From Leptospira haakeii (lineage in GTDB: Bacteria; Spirochaetota; Leptospiria; Leptospirales; Leptospiraceae): 64,000 bases of DNA. The notes below the pieces were generated by a model. The model was not told the DNA's origin. It saw only the letters and a program-made list of their open reading frames with translations, and did no database searches. Shown one piece after another: positions 1 to 7,957 of the stretch. The number at the start of each line of letters is the position of its first letter. Position 1 is the first letter of the stretch. The position numbers and the translations under genes were made by a program. The stretch spans positions 744,001 to 808,000 of the forward strand of contig NZ_NPEG01000001.1 of assembly GCF_002812045.1 (NCBI RefSeq), written 5' to 3'.

Positions 1-549
1 TAAGATAGAAGAAGAAGTTTTTCTGAAAGTTTTAGGATCTTTACGAAATGCTTTTGCATTTTCGTATTCTAAAAAAGGAAGTAGAATCCTAGAAATATCT
101 AAGATGGGGCGGCCTTCTAATAATTTTAGGATTTTATTACATTCTTCAGATAATATTGGCCAATCGGATTCAAATGGGTTTGTATCTTCTGCTTCCCAAA
201 GTAAGCAGGCAATATCTTCGAAACTTCTGTTTTCAGAAAGTTCTAAAACGTCTTTCCCTCTATAAAAGAGGGAGTTTTCTCCAAGCAAAGTGATGGAAGA
301 TTCTAAAACAGGTTGTCCTAAGGATAAAGCGGCTTTTGCAGTCTTGCCAGGTTGACTTCTTTCTTCCCTTCTGAGTAATAATTGTTCTATATCTTCTCTT
401 CTGTATCTTTTACTTCTGTCTTTATTACCTCCGGATTCGGAATGTAATAAACCGCGACTAACGTATGCGTATATGGTTTGGACTTCTACCCCTAAAGCCG
501 ACGCTGCCTCGTCCGCATTCAAGAACGGTTTTTTTGAAGAAAAAGCCAT
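1..549 (-). CDS. Citrate synthase family protein with N-terminal helix-turn-helix, 3' end cut off by window
   Basis: Minus-strand gene with 183 codons visible; it stays open at the left edge. Residues about 8-60 form a small excisionase/MerR-like DNA-binding domain (FLNADEAASALGV, then TIYAYVSRGLL and KRYRREDIEQLL). From about residue 78 the sequence turns citrate-synthase-like (LGENSLFYRGKDVLEL, then IACLLWEAED). Citrate synthase homologues with a fused helix-turn-helix are a known arrangement; a regulatory role here is inference. The ATG at 547-549 has no Shine-Dalgarno site and sits just downstream of a minus-strand -10 box, so the mRNA may be leaderless. It diverges from an ordinary citrate synthase 75 bases away. 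The catalytic residues lie outside the window. Confidence 0.85.
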   Translation of the reverse strand, partial: MAFSSKKPFLNADEAASALGVEVQTIYAYVSRGLLHSESGGNKDRSKRYRREDIEQLLLRREERSQPGKTAKAALSLGQPVLESSITLLGENSLFYRGKDVLELSENRSFEDIACLLWEAEDTNPFESDWPILSEECNKILKLLEGRPILDISRILLPFLEYENAKAFRKDPKTFRKTSSSIL

Positions 550-552
550 ATA

Positions 553-581
553 TTGACAATATAATCAACATTGACTATACT
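553..581 (+). promoter_or_regulatory. Sigma-70-type promoter of the citrate synthase gene
   Basis: TTGACA (553-558), a 17-base spacer and TATACT (576-581) give a near-consensus promoter. Transcription would start near 588, leaving a leader of about 37 bases before the ATG at 625. The box overlaps an upstream in-frame TTG at 571, so that codon cannot be the translation start. Confidence 0.75.
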
Positions 582-588
582 CTGTCAA
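558..588 (-). promoter_or_regulatory. Candidate promoter of the HTH-citrate synthase, overlapping the plus-strand promoter
   Basis: Read on the minus strand: TTGACA (588-583), a 19-base spacer, then TATATT (563-558). Each -10 box lies in the other promoter's spacer, and the two TTGACA hexamers form the ends of an inverted repeat. The 19-base spacing is typical of promoters that need a MerR-type activator. The predicted transcription start (about 551) almost coincides with the ATG at 549. Confidence 0.5.
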
Positions 589-624
589 CCCGCTAAACTC
601 GAATGGAAACAAAGGAGAAATATC

Positions 625-1758
625 ATGTTAATCTCTGAACAGGAAAAAGAGAAAATATACAGCCCGGGTTTAGAAGGGATCCCCGCGGCGAGAACCAAAC
701 TTTCCCAAGTGGATGGAAAGGGCGGAAGGCTGATCATTGCAGGTTATCCTGTGGAAGAATTCGCGGGTAAGGCAGTCTTCGAAGAGACCATCTTCACACT
801 TTGGAATGATAGAAGACCAAAACCGACTGAAACAAGTTTGTTCTCTGAAGAACTTAGATCTTCCAGAAGATTTTCTAAAGTGATACGAACTATCATAGAG
901 GAAGCAGTATATGCAAATCTTTCTTTGATAGATATACTTAGGATTGGATCTGCTGCGCTTTCTTTAGGTTCTGAAAAAGAAGATCCTAGAAAAGATGCGA
1001 TGGCAGTTCTTTCTACATTTCCTTTGATAGTTGCTTGGGCGTATCGTTTGTTGAAAGGTCAGACTCCCGTGCTCCCTAGACAGGACTTGGATATTGCAGC
1101 CAACTTTTTGTATATGCTAAATGGTATCGATCCTGATCCAAGAAGTGTACGTGCATTGAATACATATCTGAATACAGTTTGTGATCATGGATTGAATGCT
1201 TCTACATTCGCGGCAAGGGTAATTATCTCTACTCAGTCTGATATGATCTCTGCCGTTACCGGAGGACTTGGAGCATTAAAGGGACCCTTACATGGAGGAG
1301 CACCAGGGCCTGCATTAGATACCGTATTCGAAATAGGAGTTAAAGACAATGCGGAGAAGGTCTTAAGAGAAAAATTAAAACATAATGAAAGACTAATGGG
1401 CTTTGGACATAGGATCTATAAAGTTAGAGACCCTCGCGCGGATGTACTTGCTAAGGCAGCAAAAATTCTATACGACACCGATGAGAAAAGAGAGTTCTAT
1501 GATCTTGCGATGTTCGTGGAAAAAACAGCTTTAGAATTGCTGAAAGAATATAAACCGGATAGAGTTCTACAAACCAATGTAGAGTTTTATACTGCGTTAC
1601 TTCTTCATGGATTAGGATTTCCGACAGAGATTTTTACTCCAGTATTTGCAATGGGAAGAGCGGCCGGTTGGACAGCTCATTGTTTTGAGCAAATGCAAGA
1701 GAGGATCGTCCGTCCGGATGCGATCTATACCGGAGAGGACGGAAAACTTTGGAATTGA
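625..1758 (+). CDS. Citrate synthase (or 2-methylcitrate synthase)
   Basis: A 377-residue enzyme that condenses acetyl-CoA (or propionyl-CoA) with oxaloacetate in the cytosol. Family signatures are GPLHGGAP (His223), the signature GFGHRIYKVRDPRA (His262) and LQTNVEFYTALLLHGLG. The third catalytic position, normally Asp in NVDFY, is Glu320 here; I believe part of the family has this, but it is a departure from the textbook triad. The start is the ATG at 625 with AAAGGAG at 611-617; an upstream in-frame TTG at 571 lies inside the promoter. Length is normal for the short bacterial type. Sequence alone does not separate citrate from methylcitrate synthase. Confidence 0.93.
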   Translation: MLISEQEKEKIYSPGLEGIPAARTKLSQVDGKGGRLIIAGYPVEEFAGKAVFEETIFTLWNDRRPKPTETSLFSEELRSSRRFSKVIRTIIEEAVYANLSLIDILRIGSAALSLGSEKEDPRKDAMAVLSTFPLIVAWAYRLLKGQTPVLPRQDLDIAANFLYMLNGIDPDPRSVRALNTYLNTVCDHGLNASTFAARVIISTQSDMISAVTGGLGALKGPLHGGAPGPALDTVFEIGVKDNAEKVLREKLKHNERLMGFGHRIYKVRDPRADVLAKAAKILYDTDEKREFYDLAMFVEKTALELLKEYKPDRVLQTNVEFYTALLLHGLGFPTEIFTPVFAMGRAAGWTAHCFEQMQERIVRPDAIYTGEDGKLWN

Positions 1759-1769
1759 AAAGACCTATT

Positions 1770-1816
1770 ATCGGGAGAGATATCATCCTCTCTCCCGATT
1801 CGATAGATCATTTTTT
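1770..1816 (+). terminator. Rho-independent terminator after citrate synthase
   Basis: A perfect 10-base stem (1770-1779 with 1790-1799, ATCGGGAGAG/CTCTCCCGAT) with a 10-base loop lies 11 bases after the stop codon. The T run (1811-1816) is displaced by about 11 bases. It also separates the convergent M23 peptidase gene. Confidence 0.6.
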
Positions 1817-2944
1817 GGAGGTTTTCTTTCTGGCTTCTATGAGATCTGTTTGAACAACAGAAAGTGGATCTATCATTGTTCCTAAAACCCTAAGTCCCAA
1901 ATGTAAATGGGGACCTGTTGACATACCGGTGGATCCGATTTTTCCGATCAAATTACCCTTCTTCACTTTATCCCCAGGCTTTACTAAAATTTCTGATTGG
2001 TGCATGTATAAAGAATAAACTTCCAAACCATGATCAATCACAGTGAAATTGCCTTCATAATACATAGATCTTGCTAAGATCACAGTGCCGTCATTGATCG
2101 CATAGATTGGATCCCCGACGCCACCTTTAAAATCGGAACCACCATGCGGCCGACCTTTCTCTTTGTTGTAGATCCTACGTTTGTAAAAGGGACTGTTTAA
2201 TATCGGATGATGAACGGGATACTCGAAATCCGTTTCAACCTGAAGATCGGACTTAGATTGAAATGCCTTTGCTTTCGCTTCAGAACATTCTTTAATGAAC
2301 GCTTTTGTTTCTTCCGAAAGTTCGTCAGTCGTATATTGTTTATCCATCGTAAGATGAGAAACTTTAGAAGTTGCAAAGTAAGTTTTTTGGATAGGGATCT
2401 CGTACTTCTTGGAATCGTTTTTAGTAAAAAGATGTTTTTCAGTTAATTCTAAAACCCCATATGGTTTTGAAAATTCTGGAGAGATAGGAAGAAAGGTAAG
2501 AATATAACCTTCTCTTAAATTAAATGGGATCTCTTGTCCTTCCCAACTGATTGTAAAATTACTTAACTTATCTAAAATTTTAGGCAGAGGTTTTATTTTT
2601 AAAAAAAGAAGTTCCCCTTGTGCAAACTTTCTTCCTGCAAGCGAGAATGAAAACAGTTCTTCTTGTTTTTCTACTATCTCACCTTTTAACCTTTTAGACG
2701 TTTTTTGTTCTGAGACAATTGTCTTGGGCTTTTTCTCTTCCTTTTTCTTTTCAGATTTAGAATTTAAGGCAACCTGGTTTAGTTTTGGAAGGACTGAAGC
2801 TTTTTTAGGTTCTTCTTTTTTCTTTTGATTAGTGTCCTTTGCAAAATTCAAAGAACTAGAAAGAAGAAATAAAGAAACGAGAAGAAAGATATTTTTTGAA
2901 GATCTACGCATTGGAAAAACTGTCCGGCTAGCGGACATTCTCAT
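1808..2944 (-). CDS. M23 family metallopeptidase (LytM-type), secreted
   Basis: A peptidoglycan endopeptidase of the lysostaphin/LytM type. The C-terminal domain (about residues 255-365) keeps the zinc ligands: His and Asp in HGGSDF and the HLH motif in GPHLHLGL. Before it lie a Lys/Glu-rich linker (about 35-85) and a beta-rich region that resembles no family I know. Two starts are possible: 2944, or the internal ATG at 2911, which gives a cleaner signal peptide (MRRSSKNIFLLVSLFLLSSS). Neither has a good ribosome site. The intact ligands suggest a working enzyme rather than an activator such as EnvC. It likely acts in the periplasm on cross-links. Confidence 0.88.
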   Translation of the reverse strand: MRMSASRTVFPMRRSSKNIFLLVSLFLLSSSLNFAKDTNQKKKEEPKKASVLPKLNQVALNSKSEKKKEEKKPKTIVSEQKTSKRLKGEIVEKQEELFSFSLAGRKFAQGELLFLKIKPLPKILDKLSNFTISWEGQEIPFNLREGYILTFLPISPEFSKPYGVLELTEKHLFTKNDSKKYEIPIQKTYFATSKVSHLTMDKQYTTDELSEETKAFIKECSEAKAKAFQSKSDLQVETDFEYPVHHPILNSPFYKRRIYNKEKGRPHGGSDFKGGVGDPIYAINDGTVILARSMYYEGNFTVIDHGLEVYSLYMHQSEILVKPGDKVKKGNLIGKIGSTGMSTGPHLHLGLRVLGTMIDPLSVVQTDLIEARKKTSKK

Positions 2945-2998
2945 AATCGGATAAGACGTATATTGGTACAGAAATATTTTTCCAAATTTGGCAAGAAT

Positions 2999-3940
2999 CT
3001 ATTCTTCCAACAAAAAGGACGCCAGTTCCGGATTCAATATCTCCGGGATCTCGTGATGGATCCAATGAGTTCCTTTAGAAAAGAAACGAACTGAAGCATC
3101 TGAGAATAGTTCCAGAGTTTCTTCTGCCATTTCTTTCGCTAAAAACCTGTCTTTTTCTCCCCAGAAAATCCGAGTAGGGATTTTGATCTTTCTGGTCCGT
3201 ATCAATTTAGGAGGATTTTTGACTGCTGCGCGATACCAATGGAGCATTGACTTTATACATCCTGGAATTGCCCATACTTCCTTATAAAGAGAGATTTCTT
3301 CCGGAGAGAATGCTCCTTTCATAGATGTTTTAGTTAAGGACCTTTCTAATTTTCTGAAATTTAATCTGGAAAGTAAGAATTCAGGCAGCCAAGGAATTCT
3401 AAAAAAAAGAATGTACATACTCTTCTTCCTTTGAGCCTTATCAGAAATAATTTTTCTTTTCATTATCGTTGGATGGGGAACATTCAAGATACATGCTTTT
3501 CTAAATCTTTCCGGAAACTTGGAAAGTGTCCAATACGCTACTGCTCCACCCCAATCATGAGCGATAATATCCGTTTTAGAAATTCCATACGTATCTAAAA
3601 TTGAAATGATGTCTTCAGACAAAATATCCAATCCATAATCTGAAATGGATTTAGGTTTGGAACTTCTTGCATATCCTCTTTGATCAGGAGCGATTACTAA
3701 ATATCCAAGTTCTGCAAAATAACCTATTTGGTTTTTCCAAGCATAAGAAAATTCAGGGAATCCATGTAATAACAATAATGGTTTCCCGTCTTTCGGACCC
3801 GACTCTAATAAGAAAAATTTTTGTCCGTTTGCATCTATGTACTTGGAACGTACTTCCGGGAAGCCGGAAGGAAACGTAAGGCCTTCAATTTTCTCTTTAA
3901 ATTCTATTGGCATGATTGGGGCATATTCTATCCGTTCCAT
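2999..3940 (-). CDS. Alpha/beta hydrolase, epoxide hydrolase/haloalkane dehalogenase type
   Basis: A cytosolic alpha/beta-hydrolase. It shows the oxyanion motif HGFPE, the nucleophile elbow AHDWGG with Asp as nucleophile, the acid in FWGEKD and the catalytic His in KGTHWIHHE. An Asp nucleophile with HGxP points to epoxide hydrolases, or haloacetate/haloalkane dehalogenases, rather than esterases; the substrate cannot be read from sequence. A cap domain spans about residues 145-240. The ATG at 3940 is preferred over a TTG four codons upstream; neither has a clear ribosome site. A 14-base palindrome lies 40 bases upstream. Confidence 0.85.
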   Translation of the reverse strand: MERIEYAPIMPIEFKEKIEGLTFPSGFPEVRSKYIDANGQKFFLLESGPKDGKPLLLLHGFPEFSYAWKNQIGYFAELGYLVIAPDQRGYARSSKPKSISDYGLDILSEDIISILDTYGISKTDIIAHDWGGAVAYWTLSKFPERFRKACILNVPHPTIMKRKIISDKAQRKKSMYILFFRIPWLPEFLLSRLNFRKLERSLTKTSMKGAFSPEEISLYKEVWAIPGCIKSMLHWYRAAVKNPPKLIRTRKIKIPTRIFWGEKDRFLAKEMAEETLELFSDASVRFFSKGTHWIHHEIPEILNPELASFLLEE

Positions 3941-3979
3941 ATGTTTGGGCAAGAAAGAATGAAGAAATTCTTTTAGAAG

Positions 3980-3993
3980 TAAACGTTCGTTTA
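3980..3993. promoter_or_regulatory. Palindrome upstream of the alpha/beta hydrolase, possible operator
   Basis: TAAACG-TT-CGTTTA is a perfect 6-2-6 inverted repeat about 40 bases upstream of the minus-strand hydrolase start. The AT-rich surroundings could hold a promoter. No regulator gene is adjacent, so this is a weak candidate. Confidence 0.25.
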
Positions 3994-4047
3994 TTTTATT
4001 AAATCGATAAGTTTATATTTTTGGAATGTTATCTAGCATCGATTGGA

Positions 4048-4461
4048 TCAAAGGTATTCTTCTAATTTTTTATAAACTTCTTCTGGCCAATCAGTCAGAC
4101 TTAAACTAGAAAGAGATGCAAATCCATGTAAAAAGTCGGCCGAACATCTCCTTTCTTCTCCGCAAATCGCTTCAACATTGATTAGAATATTCTGACGTCT
4201 TAATCGTTTTACTCTTACTTTAAATTCTAACATCTCTCCTAGAATGGATGGTTTATAAAATCTCGCCACGATCTTCATTGCTGGAATGCCTTGTTTGCTT
4301 TCACTTACCATACGAGAAAACCCGAATCCAATTCCCTCTCTAAACCAATCTTCGATTGATTCTACGAACAAATTGAAATATTGAGGAGTAAATACGACTC
4401 CGCCAGGATCGCAGTGTTGCATTCTGATTATCTTTTGTACTTTGTATACTCTGCTTGTCAT
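4048..4461 (-). CDS. Acyl-CoA thioesterase, 4-hydroxybenzoyl-CoA thioesterase (hotdog) family
   Basis: A 137-residue single hotdog-fold enzyme that hydrolyses acyl-CoA thioesters in the cytosol. The family signature MQHCDPGGVVFTPQYFNLF (about residues 14-32) holds the expected catalytic Asp, followed by the helix VESIEDWFRE. Length matches the YbgC/FadM/4HBT group. It sits between the GH25 muramidase and the epoxide-hydrolase-like gene on the same strand, with short gaps that hint at loose co-transcription but no shared pathway. Substrate chain type is unknown. Confidence 0.85.
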   Translation of the reverse strand: MTSRVYKVQKIIRMQHCDPGGVVFTPQYFNLFVESIEDWFREGIGFGFSRMVSESKQGIPAMKIVARFYKPSILGEMLEFKVRVKRLRRQNILINVEAICGEERRCSADFLHGFASLSSLSLTDWPEEVYKKLEEYL

Positions 4462-4499
4462 GTTATTGGAAACTTACTATTTTGGCCAACGTCGCAAAT

Positions 4500-5216
4500 C
4501 TATAATTTTTCCAGAAAAAAGCTGTCTCCTCTTAAGACATTCAGATCTACCGGACCTTCTATCCCTTCTAACCTCGCTCTGCTATGATATTGCCATAAGA
4601 TCCAATTTCTTTCGAATGAAGAAGAAGGTTGTCCGAATATATCCCTGATCCATACTGGGTATTCTAAAAAGTCGTCTTTCAAATATAAATCTATAAATTC
4701 ATAAGTAAGATATAGTATAGGCTTCTTGTTATAATGATTTTCTAATGCGGAAAGAAAGTCTCTGATCTCTTTTTTCACATCTTGCAATGGAGGCCTTTCC
4801 TTACAATTTCCGATAAATTCCAGATCCGCTACGGGAGGTAATGCATTCTGATTTATCGGAACGTAGGAGATAAAATTAGCTGCCTGTTCCTTTCCGGAAC
4901 GGCATAAGGTGAAAAAATGATAGGCTCCGACTCTGATCCCTAACTGATTTGCTTGTTCCCAATTTCGTAAGAAAGCTTTATCTTTCCAATCTCCACCTTC
5001 AGTAGCTTTAATATAGGCAAAACTGATTTTGTTTTCTGAGACCTTCTTCCAATCTATATTTCCTTGGTGGTTAGAAACATCAATCCCTCGGATCGGATAT
5101 TTTGATTCGGATGGATATACAAACCATATAATTCCTTTGTCAAAAGCAAAGTACAGGACTAAGGGGAGAAGGAATAGTGGTAACAGTAGAGCTAAAAGTT
5201 TATAGGGAAGTTTCAT
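4500..5216 (-). CDS. GH25 muramidase (lysozyme), membrane-anchored or secreted
   Basis: A 238-residue protein with one N-terminal hydrophobic segment (about residues 5-30) and a GH25 domain that cuts the N-acetylmuramic acid to N-acetylglucosamine bond of peptidoglycan. Family motifs are present: RGIDVSNHQGNIDW at the start of the barrel, FAYIKATEGG, GAYHFF, and the catalytic DxE in PVADLEF. The length is that of a catalytic domain with no wall-binding repeats. The uncleaved-looking hydrophobic stretch could be a signal anchor facing the periplasm. It may take part in wall remodelling, but no partner gene proves this. Confidence 0.9.
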   Translation of the reverse strand: MKLPYKLLALLLPLFLLPLVLYFAFDKGIIWFVYPSESKYPIRGIDVSNHQGNIDWKKVSENKISFAYIKATEGGDWKDKAFLRNWEQANQLGIRVGAYHFFTLCRSGKEQAANFISYVPINQNALPPVADLEFIGNCKERPPLQDVKKEIRDFLSALENHYNKKPILYLTYEFIDLYLKDDFLEYPVWIRDIFGQPSSSFERNWILWQYHSRARLEGIEGPVDLNVLRGDSFFLEKL

Positions 5217-5458
5217 TCGGACTTTTCGAATAAGAAATCTGTATTAACATAGAACTAGGTCATTCTTTTTCTAAATTCTTCTAAAACATCGTTTAAACAT
5301 TATGTCCCTTCAATGCGTTTCCCAGTCTCGGCAAATCGCTTTCTTCTCTTTAGAAAATTCTTCTTAGTTCTAGTTCTCCGCTTCTAAGCCCCTGAATTTC
5401 CAAAAAAACCCCTCATAAAATTCTGGATTTCGCCGAAAGAAAGAACAGGGACCGGTCA

Positions 5459-5995
5459 ATGATATTAAATAAAGAAGAATGGTTGGATCGGGTGTCTTCT
5501 CTTTTTGAGGAAGAAATCCGACTGTACTCCGAAATCCTGGAGTTAGAGAAAGAAAAGACTGAATCGATCACAAAAGCGGACGGAAGATCTTTGGAAACGA
5601 TTTCTAAAAAGACCTACGAGTTGATCGTTCATGCAAGCGAACTGGAAAGAGTTCGTATGTCCGCTATTCATGATGTTTATACATCAGGTAATTTAGGAAT
5701 TCCTAAAGAAGGCGAACTCACTCTTACTGATTTTTTAAATAAAATAGACCGTGAATCCGAGCACAAGTTGAAACAACTCGGAACAAGATTAAAGGATACG
5801 GTTCATAGGCTTAAAGATAAGATCAAAGCCAATGACAAATTGATCCGAACCAGACAGGAATTTTTGAAGGCCACCATTGACGCGATGCGAACAAACGCAA
5901 ATAGCGGAGAAGTCGCAGTTTACGAGGATGAAAATCCAAGCACAGTTAGGAACAAGAAAAAACGTTCCTCGGTGCTAGTAAACGCTTCCGCGTAA
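5459..5995 (+). CDS. flgN: FlgN family flagellar export chaperone
   Basis: A 178-residue, almost wholly alpha-helical coiled-coil protein (heptad-rich about residues 10-145) with a low-complexity basic tail (NKKKRSSV). It lies 22 bases upstream of flgK, the position and shape expected of FlgN, which holds FlgK and FlgL in an export-ready state in the cytosol. FlgN sequences diverge strongly, so the call rests mostly on position and helical pattern. The ATG at 5459 follows a weak AGGG site. It heads a flgN-flgK-flgL transcription unit that appears to end at the hairpin at 9233. Confidence 0.8.
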   Translation: MILNKEEWLDRVSSLFEEEIRLYSEILELEKEKTESITKADGRSLETISKKTYELIVHASELERVRMSAIHDVYTSGNLGIPKEGELTLTDFLNKIDRESEHKLKQLGTRLKDTVHRLKDKIKANDKLIRTRQEFLKATIDAMRTNANSGEVAVYEDENPSTVRNKKKRSSVLVNASA

Positions 5996-6017
5996 GATTG
6001 GATAGGAGGGAAGAAGT

Positions 6018-7928
6018 ATGGGATCCACATTCTCCGGATTAGAAATAGGTAAAAGAGGCCTTGCTGCTCACCAGCAAGCTTTACAAACTACTGGCCATAA
6101 TATTTCAAACGCGGATAATAAACATTATTCTCGCCAAAGAGTTGTTTTACAAGCGACAGACCCTCTGTACGAACCTTCTTTGAATCGTGCTCATGTTCCT
6201 GGTCAGATCGGTCAAGGTGTTGAAATCGGTTCCATCGAACGTGTTAGAGATAATTTTATCGATGATAGAATTATAGAAACTTCTGGTGTGAAAGACTATT
6301 GGGCTGCAAAGAACGAATACCTCTACCAAGCAGAGAATATTTTCAACGAGCCTAACGGTACTACTCTTAGGACTTTAATGGATAAATTCTGGTCTTCATG
6401 GGAAGAACTCGCGAATTATCCTGAAGATAACGCACATCGTTCCGTAGTTTTGGAAAAAGCACAGGGCCTCGGAAGTAGAATTGAAGATGTATATCGTAAA
6501 CTTTCTCAATTGAGAGATCAATCGAACCGTGAGATCGAAGCTCATGCGCTTCATTTGAATACGATCGGAGAAAATATCCGCACCTTAAACGAAAGAATCG
6601 CTAAGTCGGAAGCATTGGGTGATAGACCGAATGATCTTTATGACAAAAGAGACGCTCTTCTCCAAGAACTTTCCGGTTTAACCGATATCACAATTGGTAG
6701 AAGTGATGAGGACGAGCTGATGGTATTTATTGGCCAACAGATCCTTGTCCAAGGTGGCAAGCTCAATAAAGTCGATATATTAGGAAATCCTTCTAAGGAT
6801 GGTTTATTAGATCTTTATTGGAAGGTCACTGGAGATCCAGTCCTTCTCCGAAAAGGAAGATTACAGGGTTTGATCGAAGTTAGAGATAAGATCCTGGGTG
6901 AAAAGATAGACCAAGTGGATGCTCTTGCGGTCAACGTTATGGACGTGATCAACGAGATCCATAAAGACGGTTTTGGCCTGAATGGAAATACAAATCAGAA
7001 CTTCTTCGATATTCGTTCTTTAGCTTTGAATACTTTCGGTGAATATGATTCAGACGGCGATGGCCAGAATGATATCTCTGCGATCTTTAGAGTAACAGGT
7101 AAGAATACACTGGATCCGGACCGTCCTGTAGGGATCAGCGGAACCATGACATTCTTAAAACCGGATGAAAAAGAAACTCAGGTTTTAATTCCTTATTCTG
7201 CAAATGATACTTTGAACGGTATTATCAAACGTATCAACGCTTCTAAAGTTGGGGTTGTGGCTTATATGAATCACGATAACCAATTAGCTTTTAAAGCGAC
7301 TGTTGCAGAGGATACTCCTAAGAAAAACTTCATTCTTAGACATATCGAGGATTCAGGAGAATTATTAGTCGGTCTGACCGGAATGTTAATGGCTTCCGGA
7401 CCTTCTGGGGCTTATGATTATAAACGTTTGGGTGAAATTACTAAACTTCAATCTAAGCCGGAAGACATTACTTTAACTCCGCATTTTCATCCTTCTTCTC
7501 ATTTTAAAGTAAATGAGCATATTGCGAATAACGTAGCAAATATCGCTGCAGCAAGAGGAAAGGACGTTGGTGGAACAGGAGATTATAATTCTCCTGGAGG
7601 CCATAAAGACGGAAGGAACGCTCTTTTAGTAGCTTCTTCCCTCAGAAATAATCCTGTGATGGTGGATTATTCCAAAACTACAGATGATTTTTATAATAGT
7701 CTGATCTCTAAACTTGCAACAGAAGCAAGAGAATCAAAACAGGAATTTGGAATCCAATCAGATCTTATGACCGAGCTCGAGAATATGAGACAATCGGTGA
7801 TGGGTGTAAGTTTGGATGAGGAAATGGCCAATATGGTCCAGTTCCAGCACTCGTATAATGCGTCTGCGAAGATGATCAACACTATGAATGAAATCCTAGA
7901 TACAATCATCAATCGTTTGGGCGCGTAA
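6018..7928 (+). CDS. flgK: Flagellar hook-associated protein FlgK (HAP1)
   Basis: A 636-residue junction protein between hook and filament; in spirochaetes the flagellum is periplasmic. The N-terminal rod/hook motif is clear ([20 protein letters not shown] then [15 protein letters not shown]), and the C-terminus has the matching helix ([18 protein letters not shown]). A strong GGAGGG site lies at 6004-6009, ahead of the ATG. The central variable domain contains a calcium-loop-like stretch, D344-S-D-G-D-G-Q-N-D352. The order flgN, flgK, flgL is the usual one. Confidence 0.97.
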   Translation: MGSTFSGLEIGKRGLAAHQQALQTTGHNISNADNKHYSRQRVVLQATDPLYEPSLNRAHVPGQIGQGVEIGSIERVRDNFIDDRIIETSGVKDYWAAKNEYLYQAENIFNEPNGTTLRTLMDKFWSSWEELANYPEDNAHRSVVLEKAQGLGSRIEDVYRKLSQLRDQSNREIEAHALHLNTIGENIRTLNERIAKSEALGDRPNDLYDKRDALLQELSGLTDITIGRSDEDELMVFIGQQILVQGGKLNKVDILGNPSKDGLLDLYWKVTGDPVLLRKGRLQGLIEVRDKILGEKIDQVDALAVNVMDVINEIHKDGFGLNGNTNQNFFDIRSLALNTFGEYDSDGDGQNDISAIFRVTGKNTLDPDRPVGISGTMTFLKPDEKETQVLIPYSANDTLNGIIKRINASKVGVVAYMNHDNQLAFKATVAEDTPKKNFILRHIEDSGELLVGLTGMLMASGPSGAYDYKRLGEITKLQSKPEDITLTPHFHPSSHFKVNEHIANNVANIAAARGKDVGGTGDYNSPGGHKDGRNALLVASSLRNNPVMVDYSKTTDDFYNSLISKLATEARESKQEFGIQSDLMTELENMRQSVMGVSLDEEMANMVQFQHSYNASAKMINTMNEILDTIINRLGA

Positions 7929-7957
7929 TTCCGCCGGAATAGCAAGGAGGCGAAGCC

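Noticed and set aside
571..624. Upstream TTG start for the citrate synthase gene
   Set aside because: It lies between the -35 and -10 boxes of the gene's own promoter; the ATG at 625 has a Shine-Dalgarno site.
5416..5439. Sigma-28-like promoter (TAAA ... GCCGAAAG) before flgN
   Set aside because: The gap between the two boxes is about three bases too short and the -10 box matches only partly.
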